A stretch of DNA of 7,159 nt from Pseudomonadota bacterium (lineage in GTDB: Bacteria; Pseudomonadota; Gammaproteobacteria; Burkholderiales; Thiobacillaceae). A program made the position numbers and the translations under genes. The notes under the pieces are model-generated. The model was not told the origin of the DNA and did not search any database. It saw only the letters and a list, made by a program, of their open reading frames with translations. Position 1 is the first letter of the stretch. Every line of letters begins with the position of its first letter. The stretch covers positions 1-7,159 of the forward strand of contig JAJZTV010000103.1 of assembly GCA_021847385.1 (NCBI GenBank), written 5' to 3'. Of the stretch, positions 1-5,355 are shown piece after piece.

Positions 1-1
1 C

Positions 2-931
2 CGCTTGAACATGACCCAGTTGGCGCTCAGCCTGTCCGAATACGTGAACGGCGTGGCCAAGCGCCATGCCGAGACCTCGCGCCGCTTGTTTCCCGGCTAT
101 GCGGTGCATGCCGTGACCAACGGCGTGCATTCGTCGACCTGGACCCATTTGCACTTCGGCGCGCTGTACGACCTGAACATCCCAGGCTGGTGCCACGAAC
201 CGGAATTGCTCTCCCGGGCCGACCGCATCGACGACGCCAATATCTGGCAGGCCCATGTCCAATGCAAACAGGATTTGATCGATCTGGTGCAGCAACTCAC
301 CGGCGTGGCCCTCGATCCCGACCAACCCATCCTCGGCTTCGCCCGCCGGATGACCGCCTACAAGCGGCCCGAGATGTTGTTCGCCGACATCGCCCGGCTC
401 AAGGCCATCGCCGGCAAGCGGCCGTTCCAACTGGTCATGGCCGGCAAGGCCCATCCCAACGACACCGAGGGCAAGCGGCTGATCGAGGCCTTGCATAGCC
501 ATATGCGCGAATTGGCCGGCACCATCCCGATGGCGTTCCTGCCCAACTACGACATGGATTTGGCCCTGAGCCTGGTCGCCGGCTCGGACGTCTGGCTGAA
601 CACGCCGTTGCGGCCCTACGAGGCCTCGGGCACCAGCGGCATGAAGGCCGCCTTCAACGGCGTGCCGCAGCTGTCGGTGCTGGACGGCTGGTGGCTGGAA
701 GGCTGCATCGAGGGCGTGACCGGTTGGGCCGTCGGCGACGACAGTGCGGCCGCCAACGGCCACGATGCCGCTTCGCTCTACGATAAGCTGGAACAGGTGG
801 TGCTGCCGCTGTGGTATGACAATCGCGCCGGCTGGATCGCCGTGATGAAGGGCGCCATCAGCAAGAATGCCGCCTATTTCAACAGCCAGCGCATGATGCG
901 GCGCTACGCCACCGAGGCTTATCTGCGCTAG
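2..931 (+). CDS. glgP: Alpha-glucan (glycogen) phosphorylase, C-terminal part, truncated by window edge
   Basis: This is the last 309 codons of a GT35 phosphorylase, the cytoplasmic PLP enzyme that releases glucose-1-phosphate from glycogen or maltodextrin. The frame is open to the left edge, so the true start lies outside; the TTG at 5 is an internal leucine codon, not a start. Visible family signatures are the entry motif NMTQLALSLSEYVNGVAKRH, then TNGVHSSTW, then GFARRMTAYKRPEMLF in the nucleotide-sugar-like C domain. The PLP-binding segment EASGTSGMKAAFNGVPQLS follows, with the Schiff-base lysine at bases 644-646, then the tract LDGWWLEG. The GTSGMK form with LDGWW is typical of the shorter bacterial/archaeal alpha-glucan phosphorylase group rather than the animal/E. 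coli MalP type (GTSNMK), which is my inference from memory of the families. The stop at 929-931 lies 56 bases before nadE on the same strand. Confidence 0.93.
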   Translation, partial: RLNMTQLALSLSEYVNGVAKRHAETSRRLFPGYAVHAVTNGVHSSTWTHLHFGALYDLNIPGWCHEPELLSRADRIDDANIWQAHVQCKQDLIDLVQQLTGVALDPDQPILGFARRMTAYKRPEMLFADIARLKAIAGKRPFQLVMAGKAHPNDTEGKRLIEALHSHMRELAGTIPMAFLPNYDMDLALSLVAGSDVWLNTPLRPYEASGTSGMKAAFNGVPQLSVLDGWWLEGCIEGVTGWAVGDDSAAANGHDAASLYDKLEQVVLPLWYDNRAGWIAVMKGAISKNAAYFNSQRMMRRYATEAYLR

Positions 932-987
932 TGCTCGCGAGCGATTCGCTTGAAGCCGCGCGGTCCGCACGGCATCATTGCGCGATC

Positions 988-2595
988 ATGCAAATCGCTC
1001 TTGCCCAATTCAACCCCATCGTCGGCGACCTCGAAGGCAATGCCGCCCGCATCGCCGAGCTGGCCGACCAGGCCGCCGTGGCCGGCGCCGCCGTGCTGCT
1101 GACCCCGGAACTCGCGCTGTGCGGCTATCCGCCGGAAGACCTGGCGCTGCGCGACGATTTCTACCAGGAGAGCGCCCGCGTGCTGGCCGACTTGAGCCAG
1201 CACCTGCCGCAAGGCCTGACCGTCGTGGTCGGCCACCCGCTGATGGAGGCCGGCCGCCGCTACAACGCCGCCAGCGTGCTGCGCGACGGCCGGACCGTCG
1301 CCGTCTACCGCAAGCAGCAACTGCCCAACTATTCGGTGTTCGACGAGGTGCGCACCTTCAGCCCCGGCGGCGCGGCCTGCGTGTTCGAGGCCGGCGGCGT
1401 CAAGTTCGGCCTCAACATCTGCGAAGACCTGTGGTTCCCCGGGCCCACGGCCCAGGCCAAGGCGGCCGGCGCCCAAGCGATGCTGGTGCTCAACGCCTCG
1501 CCCTTCCATATCGGCAAACAGGCCGAGCGCCATGCCGTGGCCCGCGCGCGCGTCGCCGAGAACGGCCTGCCGCTGATCTACCTCAACATGGTCGGCGGCC
1601 AGGACGAACTGATCTTCGACGGCGGCTCCTTCGCCGTCGATGCCCAGGGCCGGCTCGCCGCGCAGTGCCCGGCCTTCGAGGAAGGCCTGCATTCGGTCGA
1701 GCTGAACGACGGTGTGCCCCAGGGCGAGCGCCACGACTGGCCGGGCGTCGAGGCCGGCGTCTACCGGGCCCTGGTGCTCGGCGTGCGCGACTACATCGGC
1801 AAGAACGGCTTCGCCGGCGCGCTGGTCGGCCTGTCCGGCGGCATCGATTCCGCCCTCACCGTGGCCATCGCCGCCGACGCGTTGGGGCCGGAGCGGGTGC
1901 ACGCGGTGATGATGCCGTCGCGCTACACCGCCGACATCAGCCTGCAGGACGCCGAAGAGCTGGCCAGGAACCTCGGCGTGCACTACAGCGTGCAGCCGAT
2001 CAAGCCGATGTTCGACGCCTTCCTCGCCGAGCTGGCCGGCGAGTTCGCCGGTCGCGCGGCCGACACCACCGAAGAGAACATCCAGGCCCGCATCCGCGGC
2101 GTGCTGCTGATGGCGCTGTCCAACAAGTTCGGCAAACTGGTGCTGACCACCGGCAACAAGAGCGAAATGGCCACCGGCTACGCCACGCTCTACGGCGACA
2201 TGGCCGGCGGCTACGCGGTGCTGAAGGACATTTCGAAAACCCTGGTCTGGGCGCTGTCGCGCTACCGCAATACGCTGTCGCCGGCGATCCCCGAGCGCAT
2301 CATCACCCGGCCGCCCTCGGCCGAGTTGCGGCCCGACCAGGTCGACCAGGACAGCCTGCCGCCCTACGACATCCTCGACGCGATCATGGAACGCTATGTC
2401 GAGCTCGACCGCTCGCCGGCCGAGATCGTGGCCGAGGGCTTCGACGAGGCCACCGTGCGCCAGGTCGTGCGCCTGATCGACTTCTCGGAATACAAGCGGC
2501 GCCAGGCCCCGCCCGGCATCCGCGTGACCCGGCGTGGCTTCGGCCGCGATCGGCGGTATCCTATTACCAACAAATACCGTGCACCGTTCAAGTGA
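988..2595 (+). CDS. nadE: Glutamine-dependent NAD+ synthetase
   Basis: This 535-residue cytoplasmic enzyme performs the last step of NAD synthesis, amidating nicotinate adenine dinucleotide with ATP and ammonia drawn from glutamine. Residues 1-265 form the nitrilase-type glutaminase domain, with the expected triad E41 (LTPELALCGYP), K109 (YRKQQLPNY) and C145 (NICEDLWFP). Residues 270-535 form the synthetase domain, with the ATP P-loop SGGIDS at 283-288, the TTGNKSE segment at 387-393 and the usual ending RRYPITNKY. I chose ATG 988 because MQIALAQFNPIVGD is the normal family N terminus. The frame stays open upstream to a GTG at 931, but those 19 extra residues look unlike the family. No good Shine-Dalgarno sequence precedes 988, which may mean translation is weak or coupled to the upstream gene. 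glnB follows, an order I recall from several proteobacteria. Confidence 0.97.
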   Translation: MQIALAQFNPIVGDLEGNAARIAELADQAAVAGAAVLLTPELALCGYPPEDLALRDDFYQESARVLADLSQHLPQGLTVVVGHPLMEAGRRYNAASVLRDGRTVAVYRKQQLPNYSVFDEVRTFSPGGAACVFEAGGVKFGLNICEDLWFPGPTAQAKAAGAQAMLVLNASPFHIGKQAERHAVARARVAENGLPLIYLNMVGGQDELIFDGGSFAVDAQGRLAAQCPAFEEGLHSVELNDGVPQGERHDWPGVEAGVYRALVLGVRDYIGKNGFAGALVGLSGGIDSALTVAIAADALGPERVHAVMMPSRYTADISLQDAEELARNLGVHYSVQPIKPMFDAFLAELAGEFAGRAADTTEENIQARIRGVLLMALSNKFGKLVLTTGNKSEMATGYATLYGDMAGGYAVLKDISKTLVWALSRYRNTLSPAIPERIITRPPSAELRPDQVDQDSLPPYDILDAIMERYVELDRSPAEIVAEGFDEATVRQVVRLIDFSEYKRRQAPPGIRVTRRGFGRDRRYPITNKYRAPFK

Positions 2596-2603
2596 GGAAG
2601 GCT

Positions 2604-2690
2604 GTCTCTCACCCTCGCTCCCTCTCCCATAGGGAGAGGGAAGTCAAAGCCCTTCTCCCACCGGGAGAAGGGTTGGGATGAGGGAAGGTT
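2604..2690. repeat. Intergenic double-hairpin repeat (GGGAGAGGG / GGGAGAAGGG type)
   Basis: Two nearly perfect hairpins lie directly after nadE. The first has 10-bp arms TCCCTCTCCC (2619-2628) and GGGAGAGGGA (2632-2641) around the 3-base loop ATA. The second has 10-bp arms CCCTTCTCCC (2650-2659) and GGGAGAAGGG (2663-2672) around ACC. CCCTC (2612-2616) can pair with GAGGG (2680-2684) to close the whole unit. The pattern resembles a dispersed intergenic repeat I know from many proteobacterial genomes. There is no T-run after either stem, so a simple intrinsic terminator is unlikely, although mRNA-end protection of nadE is possible. Confidence 0.75.
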
Positions 2691-2745
2691 TGTCTGGTTG
2701 TTCGCCTAGCCCCGCCACGACAGCCCGCTTGAACATTGAATGAAA

Positions 2746-2772
2746 AATCTGCGTTAATCTGCGAAATCTGCG
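2746..2772 (+). repeat. Three direct copies of AATCTGCG upstream of glnB
   Basis: AATCTGCG occurs at 2746-2753, 2756-2763 and 2765-2772, spaced by 10 and then 9 bases, about one helical turn each. The block lies 28 bases before the glnB start, where a 5' leader or regulator site could be. Similar AT/CTGCG strings occur as dispersed repeats in several bacterial genomes, so it may be a repeat rather than an operator. Confidence 0.5.
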
Positions 2773-2799
2773 GATAAAAATCGAACCCTAGGAGCCAGC

Positions 2800-3138
2800 A
2801 TGAAGAAGATCGAAGCCATCATCAAGCCGTTCAAACTCGACGAAGTGCGCGAGGCCCTGTCCGAGATGGGCGTCACCGGCCTGACCGTGACCGAGGTCAA
2901 GGGCTTCGGCCGGCAGAAGGGCCATACCGAGTTGTATCGCGGCGCCGAATACGTGGTCGACTTCCTGCCCAAGGTGAAGATCGAACTGGTGGTGGCCGAC
3001 GGCCTGGTCGACGGCGCCATCGAGGCCATCGTCAAATCCGCCCGCACCGGCAAGATCGGCGACGGCAAGATCTTCGTCACTGGCGTCGAACAGGTGGTGC
3101 GCATCCGCACCGGCGAGACCGGCGACGCGGCGATTTGA
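2800..3138 (+). CDS. glnB: Nitrogen regulatory protein PII
   Basis: This 112-residue trimeric signal protein senses 2-oxoglutarate, ATP/ADP and, through uridylylation, glutamine; it controls glutamine synthetase adenylylation and NtrB in the cytoplasm. Visible signatures are the start MKKIEAIIKPFKLDEVREAL, the T-loop VKGFGRQKGHTELYRGAEY ending in the uridylylation site Y51, FLPKVKIE after it, and the C-signature TGKIGDGKIFV at 83-93. It ends RTGETGDAAI. V52-V53-D54 in the T-loop, the AAI ending and the lack of an adjacent amtB favour GlnB over GlnK; I infer this from similarity to the E. coli pair. The ATG at 2800 has a good Shine-Dalgarno AGGAG (2790-2794, spacing 5). The upstream intergenic region holds the hairpin and AATCTGCG repeats; I found no convincing sigma-70 or sigma-54 promoter there. 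Confidence 0.97.
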   Translation: MKKIEAIIKPFKLDEVREALSEMGVTGLTVTEVKGFGRQKGHTELYRGAEYVVDFLPKVKIELVVADGLVDGAIEAIVKSARTGKIGDGKIFVTGVEQVVRIRTGETGDAAI

Positions 3139-3156
3139 TCTATTCTGTAAATCGCA

Positions 3157-3429
3157 ATGGATGCCGTGCTAAAACTTTTAGCAGAAAGAACCTGTTTTTG
3201 GTGGATAAACGAGGCTGGCATCGTTCTGGAAATTATTGGTGCCGCTTGGCTTGTGCTGGCTGCATTCAAGAGTAGGAATGAAATAAAAGACATCCCGGAT
3301 TCTTGGGATGCCGAGTTGCCGGAAAAACTCCGAAATGCAGTAGCAAGCCAAGCGATAACAGAGCTATATGGATTTGTATTGCTGGCGCTTGGCCTTATTT
3401 GTCAAATGATAGGCACATTTGGGAACTAG
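3157..3429 (+). CDS. Small two-helix membrane protein, unknown function
   Basis: This 90-residue protein has two hydrophobic segments, about 19-37 (EAGIVLEIIGAAWLVLAAF) and about 70-88 (LYGFVLLALGLICQMIGTF). A charged loop separates them, containing KSRNEIKDIPDSWDAELPEK. Both helices are Gly-rich and one begins near an acidic residue, a layout seen in many uncharacterised small inner-membrane proteins. I do not recognise the family. It begins 18 bases after the glnB stop but without a clear Shine-Dalgarno sequence. Its base and codon use (TTA, ATA, AGA, AAA rich) are unlike the GC-rich glnB, which suggests acquisition by transfer. It could share the glnB transcript. Intact hydrophobic architecture over 90 codons supports a real gene, although the start is uncertain. 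Confidence 0.65.
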   Translation: MDAVLKLLAERTCFWWINEAGIVLEIIGAAWLVLAAFKSRNEIKDIPDSWDAELPEKLRNAVASQAITELYGFVLLALGLICQMIGTFGN

Positions 3430-3439
3430 AAACGGACGC

Positions 3440-3467
3440 AGGGCGCAATCATGATTGCGCCGAATGG
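3440..3467 (+). repeat. REP-like palindrome, GCGCAAT type
   Basis: Bases 3442-3461 form a perfect 20-bp palindrome, GGCGCAATCA followed by TGATTGCGCC, preceded by CAG and followed by CGAATGGC around 3461-3467. This matches the frame TAGGGCG...CGCCGAATGG shared by the REP copies near the transposase. It lies 11 bases after the 3157 gene stop and is the first REP-like element of the region. Confidence 0.65.
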
Positions 3468-3585
3468 CACTCAGATCGCACTAACTTTCAGTGCTTGCCC
3501 ACATCCTTCGCCATGTTGCCCTGAGCATCGTTTGCCGTTCTTCTGGGTCTTAATGACGGCGGCTGGAATCTGAAAGGAGGACATT

Positions 3586-3957
3586 TTGATAAAAATGTTG
3601 ATTGCATGCGTTGCCTTGGTTCTTGTCGGATGTGCGACACCTCTTACCTATGAGCAACAGCGAGAATTGGCGAAGCAAGACGATAACGATACGCTTTGTC
3701 TAGCTATTATTATCAAACCAGAATACAAGAAGGCTGTGGAGGATGAGCTTGCAGAGCGCAAGGCGGTTTGTGACTGGCAGAAAGTGCAATTGCTCATGCA
3801 GGCACGACAAATGCGAGCGCAGCAGGCATTAGGGACGCTTATGTTGCTTAACTCGTTGCAACCCAAGCCAACTTACACTGCGCCAACACCAATCATGCCC
3901 AACATCAATTGCTGGACCCAGTATTACCCATGGGGCGCACAGACCAATTGTCGATAA
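3586..3957 (+). CDS. Small lipoprotein with TTG start, unknown function
   Basis: This 123-residue protein has a classic lipoprotein signal, MIKMLIACVALVLVGC, with lipobox LVGC and lipidation at C16; A17 after the cysteine suggests outer-membrane sorting. The mature part has two features I associate with small proteobacterial lipoproteins. One is a helical stretch with paired cysteines, DTLC (C38) to ERKAVC (C62), with an intervening EDELAER. The other is a C-terminal NCW...GAQTNC segment (C109, C122) that could form a disulfide. A Q/R-rich middle (about 65-85) probably forms a helix. A strong Shine-Dalgarno AAAGGAGG (3573-3580) sits 5 bases before TTG 3586 but 14 before ATG 3595, so I prefer TTG. 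Base use is AT-richer than the flanking genes. Function unknown. Confidence 0.8.
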   Translation: MIKMLIACVALVLVGCATPLTYEQQRELAKQDDNDTLCLAIIIKPEYKKAVEDELAERKAVCDWQKVQLLMQARQMRAQQALGTLMLLNSLQPKPTYTAPTPIMPNINCWTQYYPWGAQTNCR

Positions 3958-3964
3958 GGACATT

Positions 3965-4034
3965 TAGGGCGGCTTCGCGAAGCAAGCCGCCGAATGGCGG
4001 TGATAGATCATCGTTGCTTTCGGCGCAGAACTCG
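3965..4034 (+). repeat. REP unit 1 (forward) with second hairpin
   Basis: This 70-base unit starts TAGGGCGG. Its first hairpin pairs GGCGGCTT (3968-3975) with AAGCCGCC (3984-3991) around the 8-base loop CGCGAAGC. Next comes CGAATGG, then a second hairpin CGGTGA (3998-4003) with TCATCG (4008-4013), one pair being G-T. The unit ends TTGCTTTCGGCGCAGAACTCG, where CGGCGCAG looks like the truncated beginning of an inverted REP. It begins 7 bases after the lipoprotein stop. Confidence 0.85.
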
Positions 4035-4094
4035 TAGGGCGGCTTCGCGCAGCAAGCCGCCGGCCGAATGGCGATAAAGGATTATCGTTGCTTT
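4035..4094 (+). repeat. REP unit 2 (forward) with second hairpin
   Basis: This is a direct repeat of unit 1, offset by 70 bases. Its first hairpin is GGCGGCTT (4038-4045) with AAGCCGCC (4054-4061) around CGCGCAGC. Relative to unit 1 there is a 4-base GGCC insertion before CGAATGG. The second hairpin pairs CGATAA (4072-4077) with TTATCG (4082-4087) around AGGA. The shared tail TTGCTTTCGG leads straight into a complete inverted REP. Confidence 0.85.
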
Positions 4095-4122
4095 CGGCGC
4101 AGTGCTGCGCGACTGCGCCCTA
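4095..4122 (-). repeat. Inverted REP, GCGCAGT type, just before the transposase
   Basis: Read on the minus strand this is TAGGGCGCAGT...ACTGCGCCGA. The hairpin pairs GGCGCAGT (4096-4103) with ACTGCGCC (4112-4119) around GCTGCGCG, the same 8-bp stem and 8-base loop design as units 1 and 2. With unit 2 it forms an inverted REP pair around the second hairpin. It ends 18 bases before the transposase start codon. Confidence 0.8.
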
Positions 4123-4140
4123 CTAAATGAGCCATGGACG

Positions 4141-4677
4141 ATGCCGAACTATCGCCGTAATTTCTTGCCCGGCGGCTCGTTTTTCTTCACCGTGAATCTG
4201 CTGGAGCGGCGCTCGGATTTGCTGGTTCGGCACATCGACCTGCTGCGCGAGGCGGTGCGCCGAATTCGGCGGACGCATCCGTTCCACATCGACGCTTGGG
4301 CGGTGCTGCCGGATCACATGCACTGCGTATGGACCTTGCCGCCGGGCGATGCCGACTATGCGCTGCGCTGGCAATTGATCAAGTTGCTGTTCAGCCGAGA
4401 GCTGCCAAAAACGGAACGGCGCTCCGATGTCCGAATGGCAAGACGGGAACGCGGTATCTGGCAACGGCGTTATTGGGAACACACCTTGCGGGACGAGGCG
4501 GACTTTAATGCCCATGTGGATTATGTGCACATCAACCCGGTGAAACATGGGCTGGTGTCCCGCGCGGCCGATTGGCCCTGCTCGTCGTTTCATCGTTATG
4601 TCGAAGCCGGCCTGTTGCCGGTCGATTGGGCAGGTGGCGGGGAAGGTGTCGTTGGTTTGGCGGGCGAGCATGAATAG
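4141..4677 (+). CDS. REP-associated tyrosine transposase (RAYT, Y1/HUH family)
   Basis: This 178-residue protein belongs to the single-domain Y1 HUH transposases related to IS200/IS605 TnpA. Members characterised in E. coli bind and cleave single-stranded REP DNA, with a tyrosine forming the 5'-phosphotyrosine link. The N terminus PNYRRNFLPGGSFFFTVNL is typical of the group. The metal-binding HUH motif is H59-M60-H61 in LPDHMHCVWTLP, followed by PPGDADYALRW. WQRRYWEH lies at 107-114, and the likely catalytic Y128 is in DYVHINPVKHGLV; all key residues look intact. I chose ATG 4141 because MPNYRR is the usual start; the alternative in-frame GTG at 4102 lies inside the stem of the adjacent inverted REP. 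No clear Shine-Dalgarno precedes it, so expression is probably low. The flanking REPs are the expected substrates. Members are usually domesticated single-copy genes. The tail after DWAGG (GEGVVGLAGEHE) is less conserved in my recollection. Confidence 0.93.
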   Translation: MPNYRRNFLPGGSFFFTVNLLERRSDLLVRHIDLLREAVRRIRRTHPFHIDAWAVLPDHMHCVWTLPPGDADYALRWQLIKLLFSRELPKTERRSDVRMARRERGIWQRRYWEHTLRDEADFNAHVDYVHINPVKHGLVSRAADWPCSSFHRYVEAGLLPVDWAGGGEGVVGLAGEHE

Positions 4678-4719
4678 TTTGTTGCGGCTTGCGATGCTTG
4701 CGGCGGCTACACTGGTTGC

Positions 4720-4746
4720 GGCGGCTTGCTACGCGAAGCCACCCTA
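4720..4746 (-). repeat. Inverted REP downstream of the transposase
   Basis: Read on the minus strand this is TAGGGTGGCTTCGCGTAGCAAGCCGCC, nearly the same as units 1 and 2. The arms GGCGGCTT (4720-4727) and AAGCCACC (4736-4743) pair except for one C/A mismatch, around the 8-base loop GCTACGCG. It faces the upstream forward REPs, so the transposase gene is bracketed by REPs in inverted orientation. Confidence 0.8.
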
Positions 4747-4759
4747 CATTTCCGCTTAT

Positions 4760-4782
4760 GGCGGCTTGCTGCGCGAAGCCGG
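4760..4782 (-). repeat. Second inverted REP copy, partial
   Basis: Bases GGCGGCTT (4760-4767), loop GCTGCGCG and AAGCCGG repeat the preceding copy 40 bases further on. Only 6 bp pair (CGGCTT with AAGCCG), and the terminal CCCTA is replaced by GATGC. This looks like a decayed or truncated copy. Confidence 0.65.
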
Positions 4783-4813
4783 ATGCAGCACAGCGAAATC
4801 CGGGGACATTCCC

Positions 4814-4838
4814 TAGGGCAGCTTTGCTTAGGCCGCCC
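4814..4838 (+). repeat. Degenerate forward REP closing the block
   Basis: The string TAGGGCAGCTTTGCTTAGG followed by CCGCCC resembles the forward REP with a shortened loop and a mismatched stem. It is preceded by GGACATT (4804-4810), the same heptamer found just before unit 1 (3958-3964). The shared heptamer may be the outer edge of the whole block. Confidence 0.45.
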
Positions 4839-4904
4839 GCACTGGCAAGATGGGTGACGTAGCGACCTGGAGGTCGTTCAATACGGGATAGGGGAGGGGC
4901 GGAC

Positions 4905-5348
4905 ATGACCGCGACGGATCAAGACATCGAATTGCTCAAGGAATACGGTGCCTACGAGCGCCACTTCAACGGCATGCAGAACACCTTCCGGCAGTTCGCT
5001 TCCGGCTGGCTGGTTGCTGCCCTGGGGGCCATGGGCTATGTGTTGCTTCAAGACGGCGAGCTTGGCGTGGGCTTGGGTCGCATGGGCCTGGTCGGGCTGA
5101 TCGCCGCGGCGACGGTGGTGGGCCTGATGCTGCTCTGGCTGATGGATGCCATCTATCACCGGCTGCTGCTCAGTTGCTTTGATGTGGCCAAGCAGTTGGA
5201 GCGGGACAAAGGGTTGCCGCGCCTGCGCGAGACCATGGAGCAGGCCCTGCGCGGGGGCGGCACGGTCAGCATGGCGATCCGCATCTACTATCTGGTGCCG
5301 GCCGGGCTGCTGCTGGCGGTGGCCATCGCCGCCTGGTGTTGGCGTTAG
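4905..5348 (+). CDS. Three-helix membrane protein, unknown function
   Basis: This 147-residue protein has a soluble N terminus of about 32 residues containing EYGAYERHFNGMQNTFRQF, then hydrophobic segments at about 33-49 (SGWLVAALGAMGYVLL), 60-80 (MGLVGLIAAATVVGLMLLWLM) and 127-145 (IYYLVPAGLLLAVAIAAW). A loop between the second and third segments (about 82-120) carries YHRLLLSCFDVAKQLERDKG and is likely cytoplasmic. I do not recognise a named family. The ATG at 4905 has a purine-rich Shine-Dalgarno GGGGAGGGG (4891-4899). Base use matches the GC-rich flanks. It ends 7 bases before cytidine deaminase, so the two are probably co-transcribed. The promoter should lie in 4839-4890 or upstream of the REP block, but none is obvious. 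Confidence 0.85.
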   Translation: MTATDQDIELLKEYGAYERHFNGMQNTFRQFASGWLVAALGAMGYVLLQDGELGVGLGRMGLVGLIAAATVVGLMLLWLMDAIYHRLLLSCFDVAKQLERDKGLPRLRETMEQALRGGGTVSMAIRIYYLVPAGLLLAVAIAAWCWR

Positions 5349-5355
5349 GCCCGCC

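Noticed and set aside
933..942. Palindrome GCTCGCGAGC between glgP and nadE as a terminator
   Set aside because: It has no loop, no T-run and only 10 bp, so it is likely chance in GC-rich sequence.
928..1983. Long open frame of 351 codons on the minus strand opposite nadE
   Set aside because: It lies wholly opposite the well-supported nadE. Its product is rich in His, Gly, Ala and Val without any family motif, as expected for the complement of GC-rich coding DNA.
978..2681. 567-codon open frame on the plus strand overlapping nadE in another frame
   Set aside because: The product is dominated by Arg, Pro, Gly and Ala, which marks an out-of-frame reading of GC-rich coding DNA.
2729..2760. Sigma-70 promoter for glnB from TTGAAC and TAATCT
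   Set aside because: The spacer is 20 bases and the boxes are weak; I could not support a promoter call.
3965..4122. Possible CRISPR array because of regularly repeated palindromes
   Set aside because: There are only two direct units with nearly identical interiors rather than unique spacers, the palindromes are of REP type, and no cas gene is present.
4102..4140. GTG at 4102 as the transposase start
   Set aside because: It lies inside the stem of the inverted REP and adds 13 residues not expected for the family; ATG 4141 gives the usual MPNYRR start.
4123..4671. 182-codon open frame opposite the transposase
   Set aside because: It mirrors the RAYT gene, whose catalytic motifs are intact; no recognisable domain or ribosome site.
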